This document shows, in pieces, positions 22,787 through 33,499 of a stretch of DNA of 64,000 nt. This stretch comes from Selaginella moellendorffii. Its lineage: Eukaryota; Streptophyta; Lycopodiopsida; Selaginellales; Selaginellaceae. A program made the position numbers and the translations under genes. The stretch lies in the NCBI RefSeq assembly GCF_000143415.4, contig NW_003314303.1, forward strand, positions 1,177,322-1,241,321, written 5' to 3'. The stretch's first letter is position 1. Each line of letters opens with the position of its first letter. Below the pieces are notes generated by a model that was not told where the DNA came from, made no database searches, and saw nothing but the letters and a program-made list of their open reading frames with translations.

Positions 22787-22981
22787 ATGGCGCCCAACAT
22801 CGAAGGGCCAATCCTGGGCTTGTGCGCGGTGGTGGCAGCTGCGGCGGCATCCGCGACGCTGGTGGCGGCGGTGGTGGCCGCTGCCGCTGCGCTCATGGCG
22901 GTGGGCTACATTGCCTTCGTGGAGCTGGACAAATTCTTGCGCGGCGGCGCTGCCCCGTCCTCGGCCAATCGCCGCAGTTGA
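22787..22981 (+). CDS. Small hydrophobic ORF (64 aa)
   Basis: ATG at 22787 opens MAPNIEGPILGLCAVVAAAA, continues as one or two Ala/Val-rich membrane segments (about residues 8-48), then VELDKFLRGG and a polar tail. It is preceded by a purine-rich leader with a short upstream ORF (ATG at 22741) and followed within 160 bp by the Agenet gene on the same strand. I do not recognise the family. High GC could generate such an ORF by chance; alternatively it is a real short membrane protein. Confidence 0.35.
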   Translation: MAPNIEGPILGLCAVVAAAAASATLVAAVVAAAAALMAVGYIAFVELDKFLRGGAAPSSANRRS

Positions 22982-23080
22982 GTGATCGATCGCGCCGGAT
23001 CGATCGAGGTAACACAGTAGGTTCTCGTAGTAGTGGACAAAAGGGAAAGAGAGAAAGGGAAATTTCCTAGGGAGGAGGTG

Positions 23081-23118
23081 GCGAGCGAGCGAGCGATCGA
23101 TCGATCGATCGATCGATC
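23081..23118. repeat. GCGA/GATC microsatellite
   Basis: (GCGA)n grades into (TCGA)n (about nine units) and stops 22 bp before the chosen ATG of the Agenet gene, so it lies in the 5' leader. Length is likely to vary between individuals. Confidence 0.8.
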
Positions 23119-23139
23119 AATGACTGCTAATTCATCGCG

Positions 23140-25106
23140 ATGGAGCCGTCCTCTTGTTGCGGATTTCTTCCCGTCCCGCCGGAGGTGGTGATTGGACGAT
23201 TCAATCCTTTCAGCGAAGCGCAGCAAGTCCAGCTACGTGCGCAGATAATTGTCTATGGCTCCATCGTGTAAGTTTCTTTCATCTTTTCTTCCCTCTTTCT
23301 TAAATTCTCTCTCGTCTCTCCTCAGCCGGGAGCTCGCTCCCGAGGAAACTTTGATGAGCTTGTGCTTCGCGGACATATCCACGGGTGAGTTTACTCTTCT
23401 CGTTCTCGATAGAGCTTTTAAGTTTCTTAAGCTGTAGTTATGACACAGGAAGTAGTGTGGAGGATTTTCACGAAGGGAATCTGGGCAGGAGTGCATGGGA
23501 GAAAATCTGGCAAGCTGCTTCGTTCAATAGTGCTCGAGCAAAGAAACCGAGCAAGAGCAAGGCGGCATCGGCAGCACCATCTCCGGCTCCTCCAGCGAAG
23601 ACGAAAGCCGCGAAGCCTGCTATCAAACGCAAGGCCTCCAAAGCTGCGACGGCCAACCAAAGCAGGAAGAAAAGTGTGAAGCAGAAGAACATATCGGATC
23701 TGGATTCGGATGTCGTCGTCGTGCAGCAAGTCATCACGGATGCTACTGAAACTCAGAGCAATAGTGAGGAGGAGGAGGAGAAGCAAGGTGGAGAAGAAGC
23801 GGACACAGAGCTCGAGCAGCTAGCAGCTTCCGCCATCAAAGCGATGAGCGATCTTCCTCCGACTGCTGGCAAGAAGAAGGGGAGGCAAGAAGAAGAAGGC
23901 GAAGAGGAAGGAGAAGGCGAAGAAGAAGAAGAAGAAGAAGAAGCTCATTGCAAAGCTTCCGAGGACAACACGTCCAGAGATCCAGGGGACTTGACGGACG
24001 AAAAGGCTGAGTCAATGGAGATTGATGATGCTGAAACCAGCAAAATCTCGAACACAGAGGAAGGGCTAAGGCGGCATTGGAAAGAGATTGTGCAAGGAGC
24101 TATGGTTGAGGTTCGTATGCTTGTTTGCGGTTTCTCGATCGAGGGAAGGGAATTCTAATCAACTTAATCAATCCATTCAGGTTATTTCGGACGAAGACGG
24201 ACTTCACGGAGTTTGGTTCTCGGGGAAGGTTCGGACAGTTCGGAAAGACAAAGTGCAGGTTGTCTACACCGATCTTCTCCATGAAGATGGTAAGAAAAAA
24301 AAAATTCTCTTTGTTCTTTTCCTGAATTATTTCTCAAATTTCCAGGACAAACTATGCTGCAAGAATGGGTGTCCTCTTGCGATTTGATGAACGACGCCCC
24401 CAAAATCCGGCTGGCTCATCCCGTGACGTCGGCTGATCTCCCGCTGAAAAGGAACAACTTTTCAGTTGGAGATCATGTTGATGCTTGGATGAATGACGGG
24501 TGGGTTTGTAAAGTTTCTCTTCCATGGGTCTCTCTTACACTGTGTTGTCCGAAACTTCAGGTGGTGGGAAGGAATAGTAGAGGGTATTAACAGCGAGAAC
24601 CAAAAGCAAGTGACGCTGTTTTTCCCAGGTACCATCGTATTATCTGTGTGGTCGTGCTTATCAGGGAGACGCTGTGCTTTCAACAGGAGAGGGAGACATT
24701 GGTGTGGCTAAGATCAGCCACTTACGCCCGTCCCTTGTCTGGAAAAACGGGGAATGGATTCTTTGGGCTCCAAAAGAAGGCGGAAAGAAGGTACCATGGC
24801 TTGCTTTGGTTTTCATCTCTTGTTCACGTATTTCTCTCTGGCCAGGTCAGGAAGCAACCGGTCTCAAAGCCAACTCAGGTGATTCCCGAGAAGAAGTTTG
24901 TTGAAGTTACGCCGGTGGTATTGGATGGGAAGCGCAAACGCGAGCGGCCAAAGAGGCTGGCGGATGGATTGGACGACGAGCAGCCCCCGAGGAAGCCTTA
25001 CACGAGAAGAGCTCCTCCAGCGAGCAGGGGGAGCGAAGCCAACCCCACCAAGAGAGTACTGCCCCCTCGAAACAAAGCCAGCTCTTCGAGAGCCAAGAGG
25101 AAGTAG
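23140..25106 (+). CDS. Tandem Agenet (Tudor-like) chromatin-reader protein
   Basis: Eight exons: 23140-23267, 23326-23384, 23449-24110, 24181-24289, 24346-24499, 24561-24628, 24687-24790, 24846-25106; phases fit, 514 residues. N-terminal block (LRAQIIVYGSIV, APEETLMSLCF, GRSAWEKIW) matches the conserved region of plant G2484-1-like Agenet proteins. Residues ~90-270 are low complexity: Lys/Ala-rich, then a long Glu run encoded by GAAGAA repeats at 23,895-23,943. Residues ~275-430 hold two Agenet units: GAMVEVxSDEDGLHGVWFSGKV...YTDLL, and VGDHVDAWMNDGWWEGIV...LRPSLVWKNGEWI. The C-terminus is basic (nuclear-type clusters, ends KRK). Role by family: nuclear reading of histone marks; target unknown. 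Confidence 0.87.
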
Positions 25107-25164
25107 ATGATAAGTCACACTTTTGAGTTGTAAAGAACGCAAAGAAGAACTCGATTTTGAGTGA

Positions 25165-25991
25165 TCATATAAATGTAAACACTTGGTTGACACAATCTTT
25201 CTCTAGAGCTTCTTTTGTTCTTCCTTTTAGTTTCTTTACTCGAGTAACCATTCCAATCACAATGCCAAACCATCTTCTTGCTTCTTCCGCAGTGGAGAAG
25301 GCCAGGTTGAATCGCGAGGGCAGCACAAAATCCAGCTAAAGAGACAGTAAGAAACGCACAGGCTTGCTTTGCTTCGAGCGCCTCAATGTAAAACTCGATT
25401 TTTGGAGCGTCCAAGGCATTGGTTGAGCTTCAATCATAGGTTGGAAATTGATTAGCAGTCCATGACGAGACTCTTTCGTGTTTGTTACCTCCCATGGTTT
25501 GCCAAGAGAATTCAAGACGTTTACGAGTGTGGCGTCCGACAAGGGTGCTTCTCCCGCAAATCTCTCGAGCCTCTGTGTAGATAGACAAGATCTTACACAC
25601 CAAGACTTGACAAGAACAATGTACTACACCGTCGAGCCGTATGTGAAGCCAAGGCAAGCGTAGACAGAATCGAAAAGCTCCAAGCACTTCAAGAGCCCCT
25701 CGGCCACCTTGGTTTGAGATTTAAGCAGCGAGATTGCAAGAACAGAATGGAGAGACTTAAGGCAATACCTTCTGCTACAGAAGATGTGAGCACCAGCCTG
25801 TGTTGTCCGGGATAAACAAGTGAGATCGTCAATGATACTGGCCTTCTGAAGAACACCAATCAGTTGCAGTGGAAGCTCTGCAAAGAACAATTATGCTCAA
25901 GACGACAAAGATCTGAGCAAACCTTGATAGGATCTAATGCGATAGTGGGGCAGTGAGCTGTGCAATTTGCTGGTTTCACGGCAAACTCCAT
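25165..25991 (-). CDS. Unrecognised four-exon gene
   Basis: Exons 25923-25991, 25630-25875, 25489-25572 and probably 25165-25335 all join at phase 0 and give about 189 residues starting MEFAVKPANCTAHCPTIALD. Acceptor for exon 2 is taken as GCAGAG/CTT because it alone keeps frame. The middle (LPLQLIGVLQKASIIDDLTC, AGAHIFCSRRYCLKSLHSVL) looks like a globular helical protein; no motif I can name. The last exon is uncertain: another open frame (QPMPWTLQKSSF...) would extend exon 3 instead. Convergent with the Agenet gene. Consistent phase over three exons argues it is real. Confidence 0.5.
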
Positions 25992-25999
25992 GTTTTCTT

Positions 26000-28290
26000 C
26001 ATGGAAAAACTTTGCTAGCATGAGCAAACAAAACTACACTTTCACCTTCATGGTTAGAATGTCCCCTTTGATCGGAGCACTTGATCTCAAATTGTAAGAG
26101 TTATATAGTGAAATGGTGTTTAGAATTGCTCAAACAATTATTAACTATCTCATCTTTTTGTGTCAGCTCATTTGAGGTTGCTTTTTTAAGAAACTGATAA
26201 GTATTGAAAACAACAAAACTATAGATAAATACTTAAGAAAAAAAATATGGATTTATGTTTACTTTAAAACCATACTTATAAAGGCTTAAAATTTTTTAAT
26301 CCAATCCCAAGCTAATCTAGAAATCTAATTAAGACATGGTCCTAAATACTCATCCATGTTTTGAGTTTAAATTCCATCAGTAAAGGTTTAAGGTTTGATT
26401 TTTATAGTGGCAATTAGTAGTGAATATACTCCTCAGTAAATACAAAAATATGGCAAGTACATATTATGTGAAACATACATATAAAAAACTTTAGTTTATG
26501 GTATATAAGTTTTTTAAAATAGAAACTACTACTCCCAAAATCATATGGTAGAAAAAAATTCAAGAAAAGTTTATTTTAATGGCTTTTGTTCACAAATATA
26601 ACTCTTTTGGATGTTGAGACTTTTGGCTTTATTAAACTAATAAAAAGTTAACTTAATTTATAATTAATAATATGTTATTAAAACTTATATTTAGTTTTTA
26701 TTTAATTATTTATTATTAATATTGATAGAGAATTATTTTATTTTAAATTTTCAATTTAACTTTTTTAATTATAAGCATAAAGCTGAAATTTATAAATATA
26801 TTAAATTTTATAATTTAGTTACTATTTTTTTATACTTTTTTATTTTTAATGATTTAATTTGGAAAAATTAATATCTTACAACCAAAAGCTATTATTATTG
26901 TAGCTATATATAATTTAATTAAAAAAGTTCACTAAAGATATTTTTTATTTGCAACTTATGCAAATTCAATATAAGCACTTCCTTCATAAAAAAAATATCA
27001 AAGTACTTATTAAATGAAAAATTACATGTTCAACTATAAAAGATATTAAAGGAATGAATATTATATATGGTTTAGAAAATAATCTTGAAATATCTTAGTT
27101 ATTTTAAATAAAAAAATTCTAAATTTTTTAATAAATTATTCAGATTCTACCTCTACATATTATATAAAGTTATATCTTCAATGATTTATACAATTATTAA
27201 TTTTTAAAAGTGATTTATACCATGACTTATCTCTTTTGAAATTTAAAAGTTTCTTAATTTATATTTATATGTAATTATATTTTATAAAAATTTAAAATTT
27301 TAGAGACATATGACTAATAACTAACTAAATATAGAAAAAAAGTTGCTATATAAATGTATTTTTTCTCATTAGTGAAAATGTTCCAGATTAATCTAGAAGC
27401 CTTAGATTTCTTTAAGCATTGCAAAAATCAATATTTACTATGTGGTGGTAAGGGATAAAATATGAATAAATGACATAGATGGTGTTAAAACTATTCAATA
27501 GTTATGTGGAACTTTGGCTTTGAGTCAAGAGATTTTGCAAAGGCTATTATGTCTATATCTGAATATTTTATTTGTGATACTGATAATAATAAACAATCAA
27601 AATTTCTAAACTAACATATATCCATAATTAATTATTTATTTGCATAATCATATAAATTATAATCTGTTAATTATAATAGCTGGCTGCAACCAACTATTTT
27701 ATAACTCAAAATGGCCCTTAATCTCTTTTTTACGTTCAGCCCCAAGAAGTCCACAATTCACCATAATGCCCATGTGATTCCCTCTTATAATCTTACACTA
27801 TATTTTACATTGGTTTATAAACAGCTTATACCTCATTTCAAGGATCACATATATATGTAGGTTTTTTTTGCATGTCAAACCTTCTTGTACTTTTCTAATG
27901 TCACTTATGAGAAAGAAAAAGCCTTATAGAGATGTATAGCAACTTCCAGGATCTTTTGGGGTAAGGAGTTTGTAGAAAAACCATGGCATAAGCTCTACTA
28001 ATTAAAGTTAATGTCTTTAGAATGAAAATCACCAATCTTGAGCACATACCAAAAGCCAAGGATCTTTTAAGCAAATATTATGACCAGACCTCCCAGGATT
28101 TTAGATTGCAATTATTGTAAATTAAAAACAATTTAATTTTTATATAAACAAACTGCTTATGTGTGGTAATTAATAAATCATTTTACATTATGGTGAACTA
28201 AGGTAATATTCTTTGCTGAAACCTTTGGTGGAGCTTTTGAATTACCATCTACTTTGTAGAATATTATAATAAAACTACATGAATCAATCA
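26000..28290. other. AT-rich gene desert
   Basis: About 2.3 kb of very AT-rich DNA (by eye three quarters or more A+T, against roughly half in flanking genes), full of poly-A/poly-T runs and stops in all frames. No gene, tRNA or repeat boundary recognised. Edges are sharp: genic composition ends near 26,000 and resumes near 28,290. Confidence 0.7.
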
Positions 28291-29290
28291 AGCTATGCTA
28301 AATTCCAGCACATGGGAGCTTCTAGGCTGTGGGTTCTTGTGTGCAGAAGTCTTTTATATCCCATGGGCTATTGAGGCACCTCTTCTCATGAGTATGCCAA
28401 GGACAGCACAATTGAAAGCTCATTTCGCAGCCATGGCTCCCAAAAATGGTATCTCGGTTCTTGTTATGAAGGAAAGCTTCTACTCATATGGCAAACGCGC
28501 TCAACTTAATTCTTAGACTCGCGATAGGATGCAAGGAGCGCAAAGCAGTTGCCCATGAGAGTAATGTCCAGTAAAAAGTATACAGTCAATGATGCCGAGA
28601 ATCTCGAGCGCCTCTTTCACAAGTATGCTGACGAGTTTATTGTAGGGCCTCTACTTGGCTGTGCGATTATGTGCTCGTATGCGCAAGCTGGATGGTTATA
28701 AACCTTAGTGGCGGCGCCGCCATCCTCCGAGGTCGTTGAAGCTTCAAATCTGGTGTTGAAGCCATTCCCGATCCAAGCAAAACACTAGATAAAGATTCGA
28801 TTTGGTATTTTGTGTGGCTCCAAACAAGGTCCGCTAGACATTACTGTGGAAACGTGGTAGAGTTTTCCATGTTCTTTCTCACTGAGTTCCCCAACATGAT
28901 CAAAATCCCTGGATTCTCTCTAAGATGTTGCTTGATCCCAGGAAAATCCTTGAAAGATAGAAAGATCCAAAAAGACTGGATGCCCTTGAATTTAGTACAA
29001 AGAAACACTGCCACTGGCATAGCACGCTGATGCGCTCCACGAGATTTTCTCTTCCATCGATCGAGTACTCCTCTTGGAAGCTTTTCTCTATCCTTTATTC
29101 GTTTTGCAGGAGCTAGCAATCGAATGAATGGCTCTTCTGTGATGCATCCTCGTCGATTTTGGCGCTGGGCGTTTGGTCCATCCAGTGACTTGCCTCACGA
29201 GCTTGACACTGGGGCTCCTTGCTCCTCTTCTTGTCGACATCACTGATGTAAACGTTTTCTACAAAATATAAAGCGAGAAACTGTTTAAGA
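28290..29290. other. No supported gene
   Basis: Normal base composition. Short frames on both strands (28,295-28,516 +, 28,841-29,119 -) show no domain I recognise. The plus frame has a vague PPR flavour (AHFAAMAPKNGISVLVM) that is too short to rely on. Confidence 0.4.
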
Positions 29291-29589
29291 AGCTTATATA
29301 TATTTTCCTGTCCGCGCAAGCTCATGCCGGAGAGATTGAGTCCTCTAACCGAGGAACTGGAGCTGTCGCACGCTACTCCAATCCAGACGCATGGATTGCT
29401 ACTTTGCTGCTTCCAGTCGTTTAAAACTGCTCTCCAGATTGGATCGAAACTGCAAAAGAACCGCAACCTCGTCCTCAGACTAGCAGTGACACCAAGGAAA
29501 AGAGAAGCAGCGAAAACCATATTGTAGTATTCATTTTTGAGAAATTGAGACGCATTTTCCATGAGACTCACATGGAAACATAAGAACAC
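29290..29589 (-). pseudogene. LRR receptor N-terminal cap fragment
   Basis: The minus strand reads DPIWRAVLNDWKQQSSNPCVW, then GVACDSSSSSVRGLNLSGMSLRGQ, the classic LRRNT_2 cap (LxxW-C-W-GVxC) and first LRR of plant receptor-like proteins. After GQ the frame runs into sequence without further LxxLxLxxN repeats. Only a 5' exon is present: a fragment or relic. Confidence 0.6.
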
Positions 29590-29905
29590 CTGTGCCCGCT
29601 AGAAGGTGCCGTAGATTCTACGTTACCTTGGAGCTGTTAGTCAATGGGATTTGTTTTGACTAATATGGACTGCTGTTGACTTTTCGAGCTTTTGTGAGCT
29701 CAAAAGCTCTACAATGACGGCTCTAGATTTCTTTTCAGAATTTCTTGGTTCTATCAGCAATTTGTTGAAACATCCTTATTCTGCTAGAGCTTTAAACGCT
29801 TGGATCTTAAGAAGCAATAAAAAACATGCGAGAAAGTGTTTGATTTCTTCTTCCTTTGGAAAGGAACTGTTATTTATTTTTGATTTGATGATCATGAACT
29901 ACTTA

Positions 29906-31395
29906 CTATTGCAAGAATTTGTCCTCCTGGAAAGCTGAGTAAGGTGGCACGTCAAGAGCTGCCTTGGCGATACGTCCATCTTCGTGGATCTTGTTAATCA
30001 GATCCTCTAGCGACGAGAAATTGGCCTGGACAGAGACAACCATTGTTTCTGAAACGAAATGGATAAGGATTGTTTACCTCGGGCCGAATGTAGCCGACAA
30101 CAACGAGCCGGAGCTCCTCTCCGTAAAAATCTTCTGGGAATTCGTGCAATAACCAGGGTTCCTGTAGTAGCAGCACCTGAGCTTCCTTCCTAACAAACGT
30201 AAAACTTGCACTTTACCACTGTTTTTTTCTGCATTGTCGAAATATGGATTCCAGCCGACGCTCATCACCATCTTAAACACTCCCTTGTCCGAAAGCCTCG
30301 CCCAGCCTAGATAAATCCCGCAAACTTGCTCTGCTAGTTGCTTGGAGAATGCTCCAGTTGGGAGATTCGCTGCACAGAAGGAAACAAATGATCAAGCCCG
30401 CCTTGCAAGAAGTTTTACGTACCAGTGGGAATTCCGAGGACTTTGGAGCCTCGACCAAAGCCTCTGATCACGGGTCCAGAGATGTACCAGGGCTCTATTG
30501 GTAGCGCATTTGCTATCCCTGTTGAGAATCCATTCGATCAGGACTGAGAAAAGTTTGATGAGATGACTTACAGTCTTGAAATGGCTTTGCCTGCCGTGAT
30601 ACCACTTCTGTAGAGTCGGATAGTCAGAACAAAATGCCAAGGACTAACTTGAACGTTTTTGAACTTACGGAGAGTCTTCAATGACAAGGCAGCAGCTTGG
30701 AGTGGCATTGAGTCGTGTAGCGGCCTCCAAGAATCTGGGAACATTTTCTTGCTTACAAAAGCCAGGATAAATAAATAAATAAATGTGGCACTTACATTTG
30801 TGGAGAAGGCTTGGGTTCTTGGACCTCATCCACAGCCACAATCACCGGAAAAGTTTCAGTCCAGCCTGAGAAAAATTGTAATATGTAAACAAACGCTTCT
30901 ACCCGGATCAAGTTACCTGAATGTGGAGCGAGTTTTTCTGCAATAGAACTCCAAGAAGTGTTCGAGCCGATCACAATTGGTATCTTGTGCGCAACTAAAT
31001 GTTTGAGAAGACGATTAGCACCTGGGAGCGCTTTAGCGTTTCAGAACCTGTAAATGACCTCTGAAAACAAGGATGCTGTAAAAGATTTACTACCTTCCAC
31101 GTACTAGATCCACGATTTCAGCCATAAACTGCTCCGGAGTGCAAGGAAGCTCATAATCCTCCACAATCGCTGCTACAGCTTGAAGAGGCTTTTTGCCAAG
31201 CCGTTTTTCCAAGTTCCTCCTATCCCACTGTTTGCCATATTTAGCTAGCAAAAACTCCTCACACACTTCGTCCACAATTCTCTCTACAAGGCAAGGACAA
31301 TGGTGTCAGAGCAGCCACGCAAACAAAGAAAACCCACCTGTGTCTAACAATGTCCCGTCCAAATCGAAAATCACATTCGTCATTGGCTCCTCCAT
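29906..31395 (-). pseudogene. FMN hydrolase/riboflavin kinase (FHY) gene with frame lesions
   Basis: Order and motifs match plant bifunctional FMN hydrolase/riboflavin kinase: MTNVIFDLDGTLLDT (HAD nucleophile Asp), KYGKQWDRR, VEDYELPC, ALPGANRLL, SNTSW, KPSPQ, VIEDSP, then kinase half GPVIRGFGRGSKVLGIPT, FKMVMSVGWNPYF, EPWLLHEFPEDFYGEELRL, GYIRPE and ANFSSLEDLI. Introns are short. Two problems: (1) before ALPGANRLL (about 31,050) every splice solution meets a stop (TGA or TAA), as if 7 nt were inserted; (2) at about 30,577-30,600 the exon jumps from SGITAGKA to PFQDW, deleting about 40 residues of the HAD-kinase linker and changing frame. Either a pseudogene or assembly errors. Stop at 29906. 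Confidence 0.65.
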
Positions 31396-31680
31396 TGCCA
31401 AATTGCTACCCTTGCGCACAAAAATAGTGGAAGCATATTGCGAGAGAATCTTGGTTGAATGCGGCAGCAAACTTTTTTTTAACTTGCAAAACATATGCTT
31501 TTGATTACAGTATTACAGTTCTAGAAAAAGAAAACTCTTAATAGCAAGCACTGATACCACTTCACTTACACGTTACAAGTTCTTCCGTTATAAAACATCA
31601 AAGAAAAGGTTTTGATAGAACTTTGAGGCAACCTTTGCAAGCGGCGATTTAACTTATCACTGCCACCAGTGTTATTGGAA

Positions 31681-32030
31681 TCATGGGCGCTGGAGCGCTA
31701 GAAACTTGGCGATGGATGGAGTGAGCTCGACTCCATCCTCTGGAAAAAACCACTCCTCCAAACTGAGCTAAAAGCTGAGAAAGCGACACCAACCTTTGTG
31801 TTGTTCTTGCGAGACACATCGTGAAGTTGCGCTTCGAGCAAAAAGGGATATGTTGATAGCTGGATGATCTTCACTGTTCGATTGTGCGCGGGCTGCGCTT
31901 CACTCGCTGCCGGGATCGCCTATCACTCAACATCATGTGTGCAATGCGTAGAAAGAAAAATATAGAGTACCTTAAGCCAGTGCTGATCCACGTACTTGTA
32001 ACTCCGATGTCCACCATTCACTTCGGCAAC
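31681..32030 (-). CDS. 3' end of an unrecognised gene (block A edge)
   Basis: Reads VAEVNGGHRSYKYVDQHWLK, intron, AIPAASEAQPAHNRTVKIIQ, LSTYPFLLEAQLHDVSRKN, then (intron) EDGVELTPSIAKFLALQRP-stop at 31681. Consistent reading across two introns suggests a genuine gene end; no family recognised. Its first exon and part of the second are duplicated at 61,960-62,118; the duplication ends inside this gene (AHN/R), which defines the block A breakpoint near 31,880. No upstream exons are found in either copy. Confidence 0.35.
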
Positions 32031-32164
32031 AGATAACAAAAAAGATTTAATGCTTGTGTGTTTGATGCGTTCAGGCTCAGATCACTCGGATTTCCTGCGC
32101 GAAGATCTCATGCATGAGAATTATAAATACCAGAGCGTACTGGCACTTACCTTTTTCTGAAACT

Positions 32165-32960
32165 TTAGACAGCTTGAAGCAGCAGGTTGTAAAACTTGTA
32201 ACGCAAGAAAAACTCGCGGCCCGTGTCGCTCACGGCCTACACCAACCTCCACTCCGGATGCTCTTGAGGTCCTCTCCGCCCGTGTAGTAAGGATCCAGAA
32301 TAAGAAAAGCGCTCTCGCCAGTAAGTTCGTTGTAATCCACGCCAAGTAATGTATATGCCAGGACTCCACCCCCTGTGTTTAACTTCCTTGGTTATAAAGA
32401 GAAAAGATCATATTCTATGCTTGAAGCGTACCGATCATAACTGGAGTGCCTTGCGTGCCGAAATGTGCCGCAAGCTCCTGGCATTTTTCCGGTAAATCTG
32501 CTCACGCTTAGTATCTTCGAAGTCACCTGCAAAGAAACAAACAAGTCATTGAGAGATCAAGAAAACAACAAAAAAGAAGTTATGCTTTGGAGTAGTGAAC
32601 ACGTACCCCGAGAAGTTTGTCTAGTACAAAGCTTAACTCGATCGCTCGAACCCATTCTTGAGATCCAACAAAAGAAGGCTCCTTGTCTCCTATTTCTACA
32701 CGTGTTGCCAGGATCTCTCTGCAAAGTAAAAAGCAAAGAAAGCATTAGTTGCTGACCATTGATGATTACACCTGTGAGAAGGTTCTTTCACAGAAGTGTA
32801 ATGCTGCAGCCTAAACCACGACATTATGGTCTGCAAGGATCGATATGCGCAGCCCCAGCCCTGGAAAGCAAGCAATCCAAAGTCCCGGGAGTTGCAAAAA
32901 AAAGGAAAGCAGATAAATTGTTTTTTTCCTTTGTCGTCCATTCGATCCTGAAGGTAGTGT
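32165..32960 (-). pseudogene. UFSP2: UfSP2 (Ufm1-specific protease) C-terminal half, block A
   Basis: Reads [30 protein letters not shown] (catalytic Cys in GWGC), [46 protein letters not shown] and [13 protein letters not shown]. The family's catalytic pair is Asp-Pro-His in DPHYTG; here His is Tyr. After SGGWC the frame breaks (CRP-stop) while FFLRYKFYNLLL continues in another frame, so about 8 nt are lost. A 12-bp deletion shortens the end (LLLQAV against LLLPQRPQAV in block B). The N-terminal half lies 3 kb away (36.1-37.5 kb). UfSP2 matures Ufm1 and removes it from targets; this copy cannot be catalytic. Confidence 0.8.
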
Positions 32961-33214
32961 ATTGGCGATGGCGCCAGAGACTCCCTCGCATCGATGATCT
33001 TGACTCCAAGAACCACGATCGCGATGGTAGAAACAGCTGCGACCACATTCCAGACAGATATTTCAGGAGCACGATTCTTACCAGCGAGGAAGCACGCCAA
33101 GAACAGTGAAAATCCTCGGTCGCTTGGAATCCATGAGAGATCGGCTCGCGCGAGCTTGGATTCCTCGCTCGCCAAGGAGCGCCTCGTCCATTGCTCGTCA
33201 CATGCAAAGTACAA
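32960..33214 (-). pseudogene. GGT N-terminal exon piece, block A
   Basis: Reads [19 protein letters not shown], then a membrane segment [19 protein letters not shown] and ARESLAPSP. In block B the same frame continues into GGT-like sequence (see 60,540). In block A, 275 bp are deleted so the membrane segment runs straight into UfSP2 HYLQDRMDD. Assignment as GGT exon 1 rests on block B. Confidence 0.5.
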
Positions 33215-33227
33215 AATTTTCTCAAAT

Positions 33228-33330
33228 AGGGCCTTTCAAGTTCGAATCCCGGGACTTATAAGGTCTCAAGTTCGAATCACGGGACATACAGGGTCTGCAG
33301 TTCGATTCTTGAGAAATTTCCCTGGCTTTG
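33228..33330. repeat. Three ~31-bp repeats with tRNA B-box-like core
   Basis: TCAAGTTCGAATCCCGGGAC, TCAAGTTCGAATCACGGGAC and TGCAGTTCGATTCTTGAG follow each other at about 31-bp spacing. The core GTTCGAATCCC matches the B box/T arm of tRNA genes. Repeated in block B at about 60,417-60,510. Confidence 0.55.
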
Positions 33331-33499
33331 AGAGCTCCAGTGATACTTTAGATAGCTTGAATCAGAGCTGAATGCTTGTTCGTTTCTCTAGAGAATTTTT
33401 TAGTGTTCTTGGTCGTTCCAAATTAGTAACATGTTTTATTTGGTCTGGCCATTTTATCGTTGGCGTCTTCCAGGTACGAAAGCTTTGCATAAGCCGATA

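Noticed and set aside
23427-23786. Leu/Arg-rich minus-strand ORF opposite the Agenet low-complexity region
   Set aside because: Complement of a Lys/Glu-rich exon; composition artefact.
23895-23943. GAAGAA run as a possible CRISPR or satellite array
   Set aside because: Simple in-frame Glu repeat inside an exon; no spacers.
26000-28290. Organelle DNA insertion (NUMT/NUPT) as origin of the AT-rich desert
   Set aside because: No organelle gene or tRNA recognised; lycophyte organelle DNA is typically GC-rich. Left only as a possibility to test.
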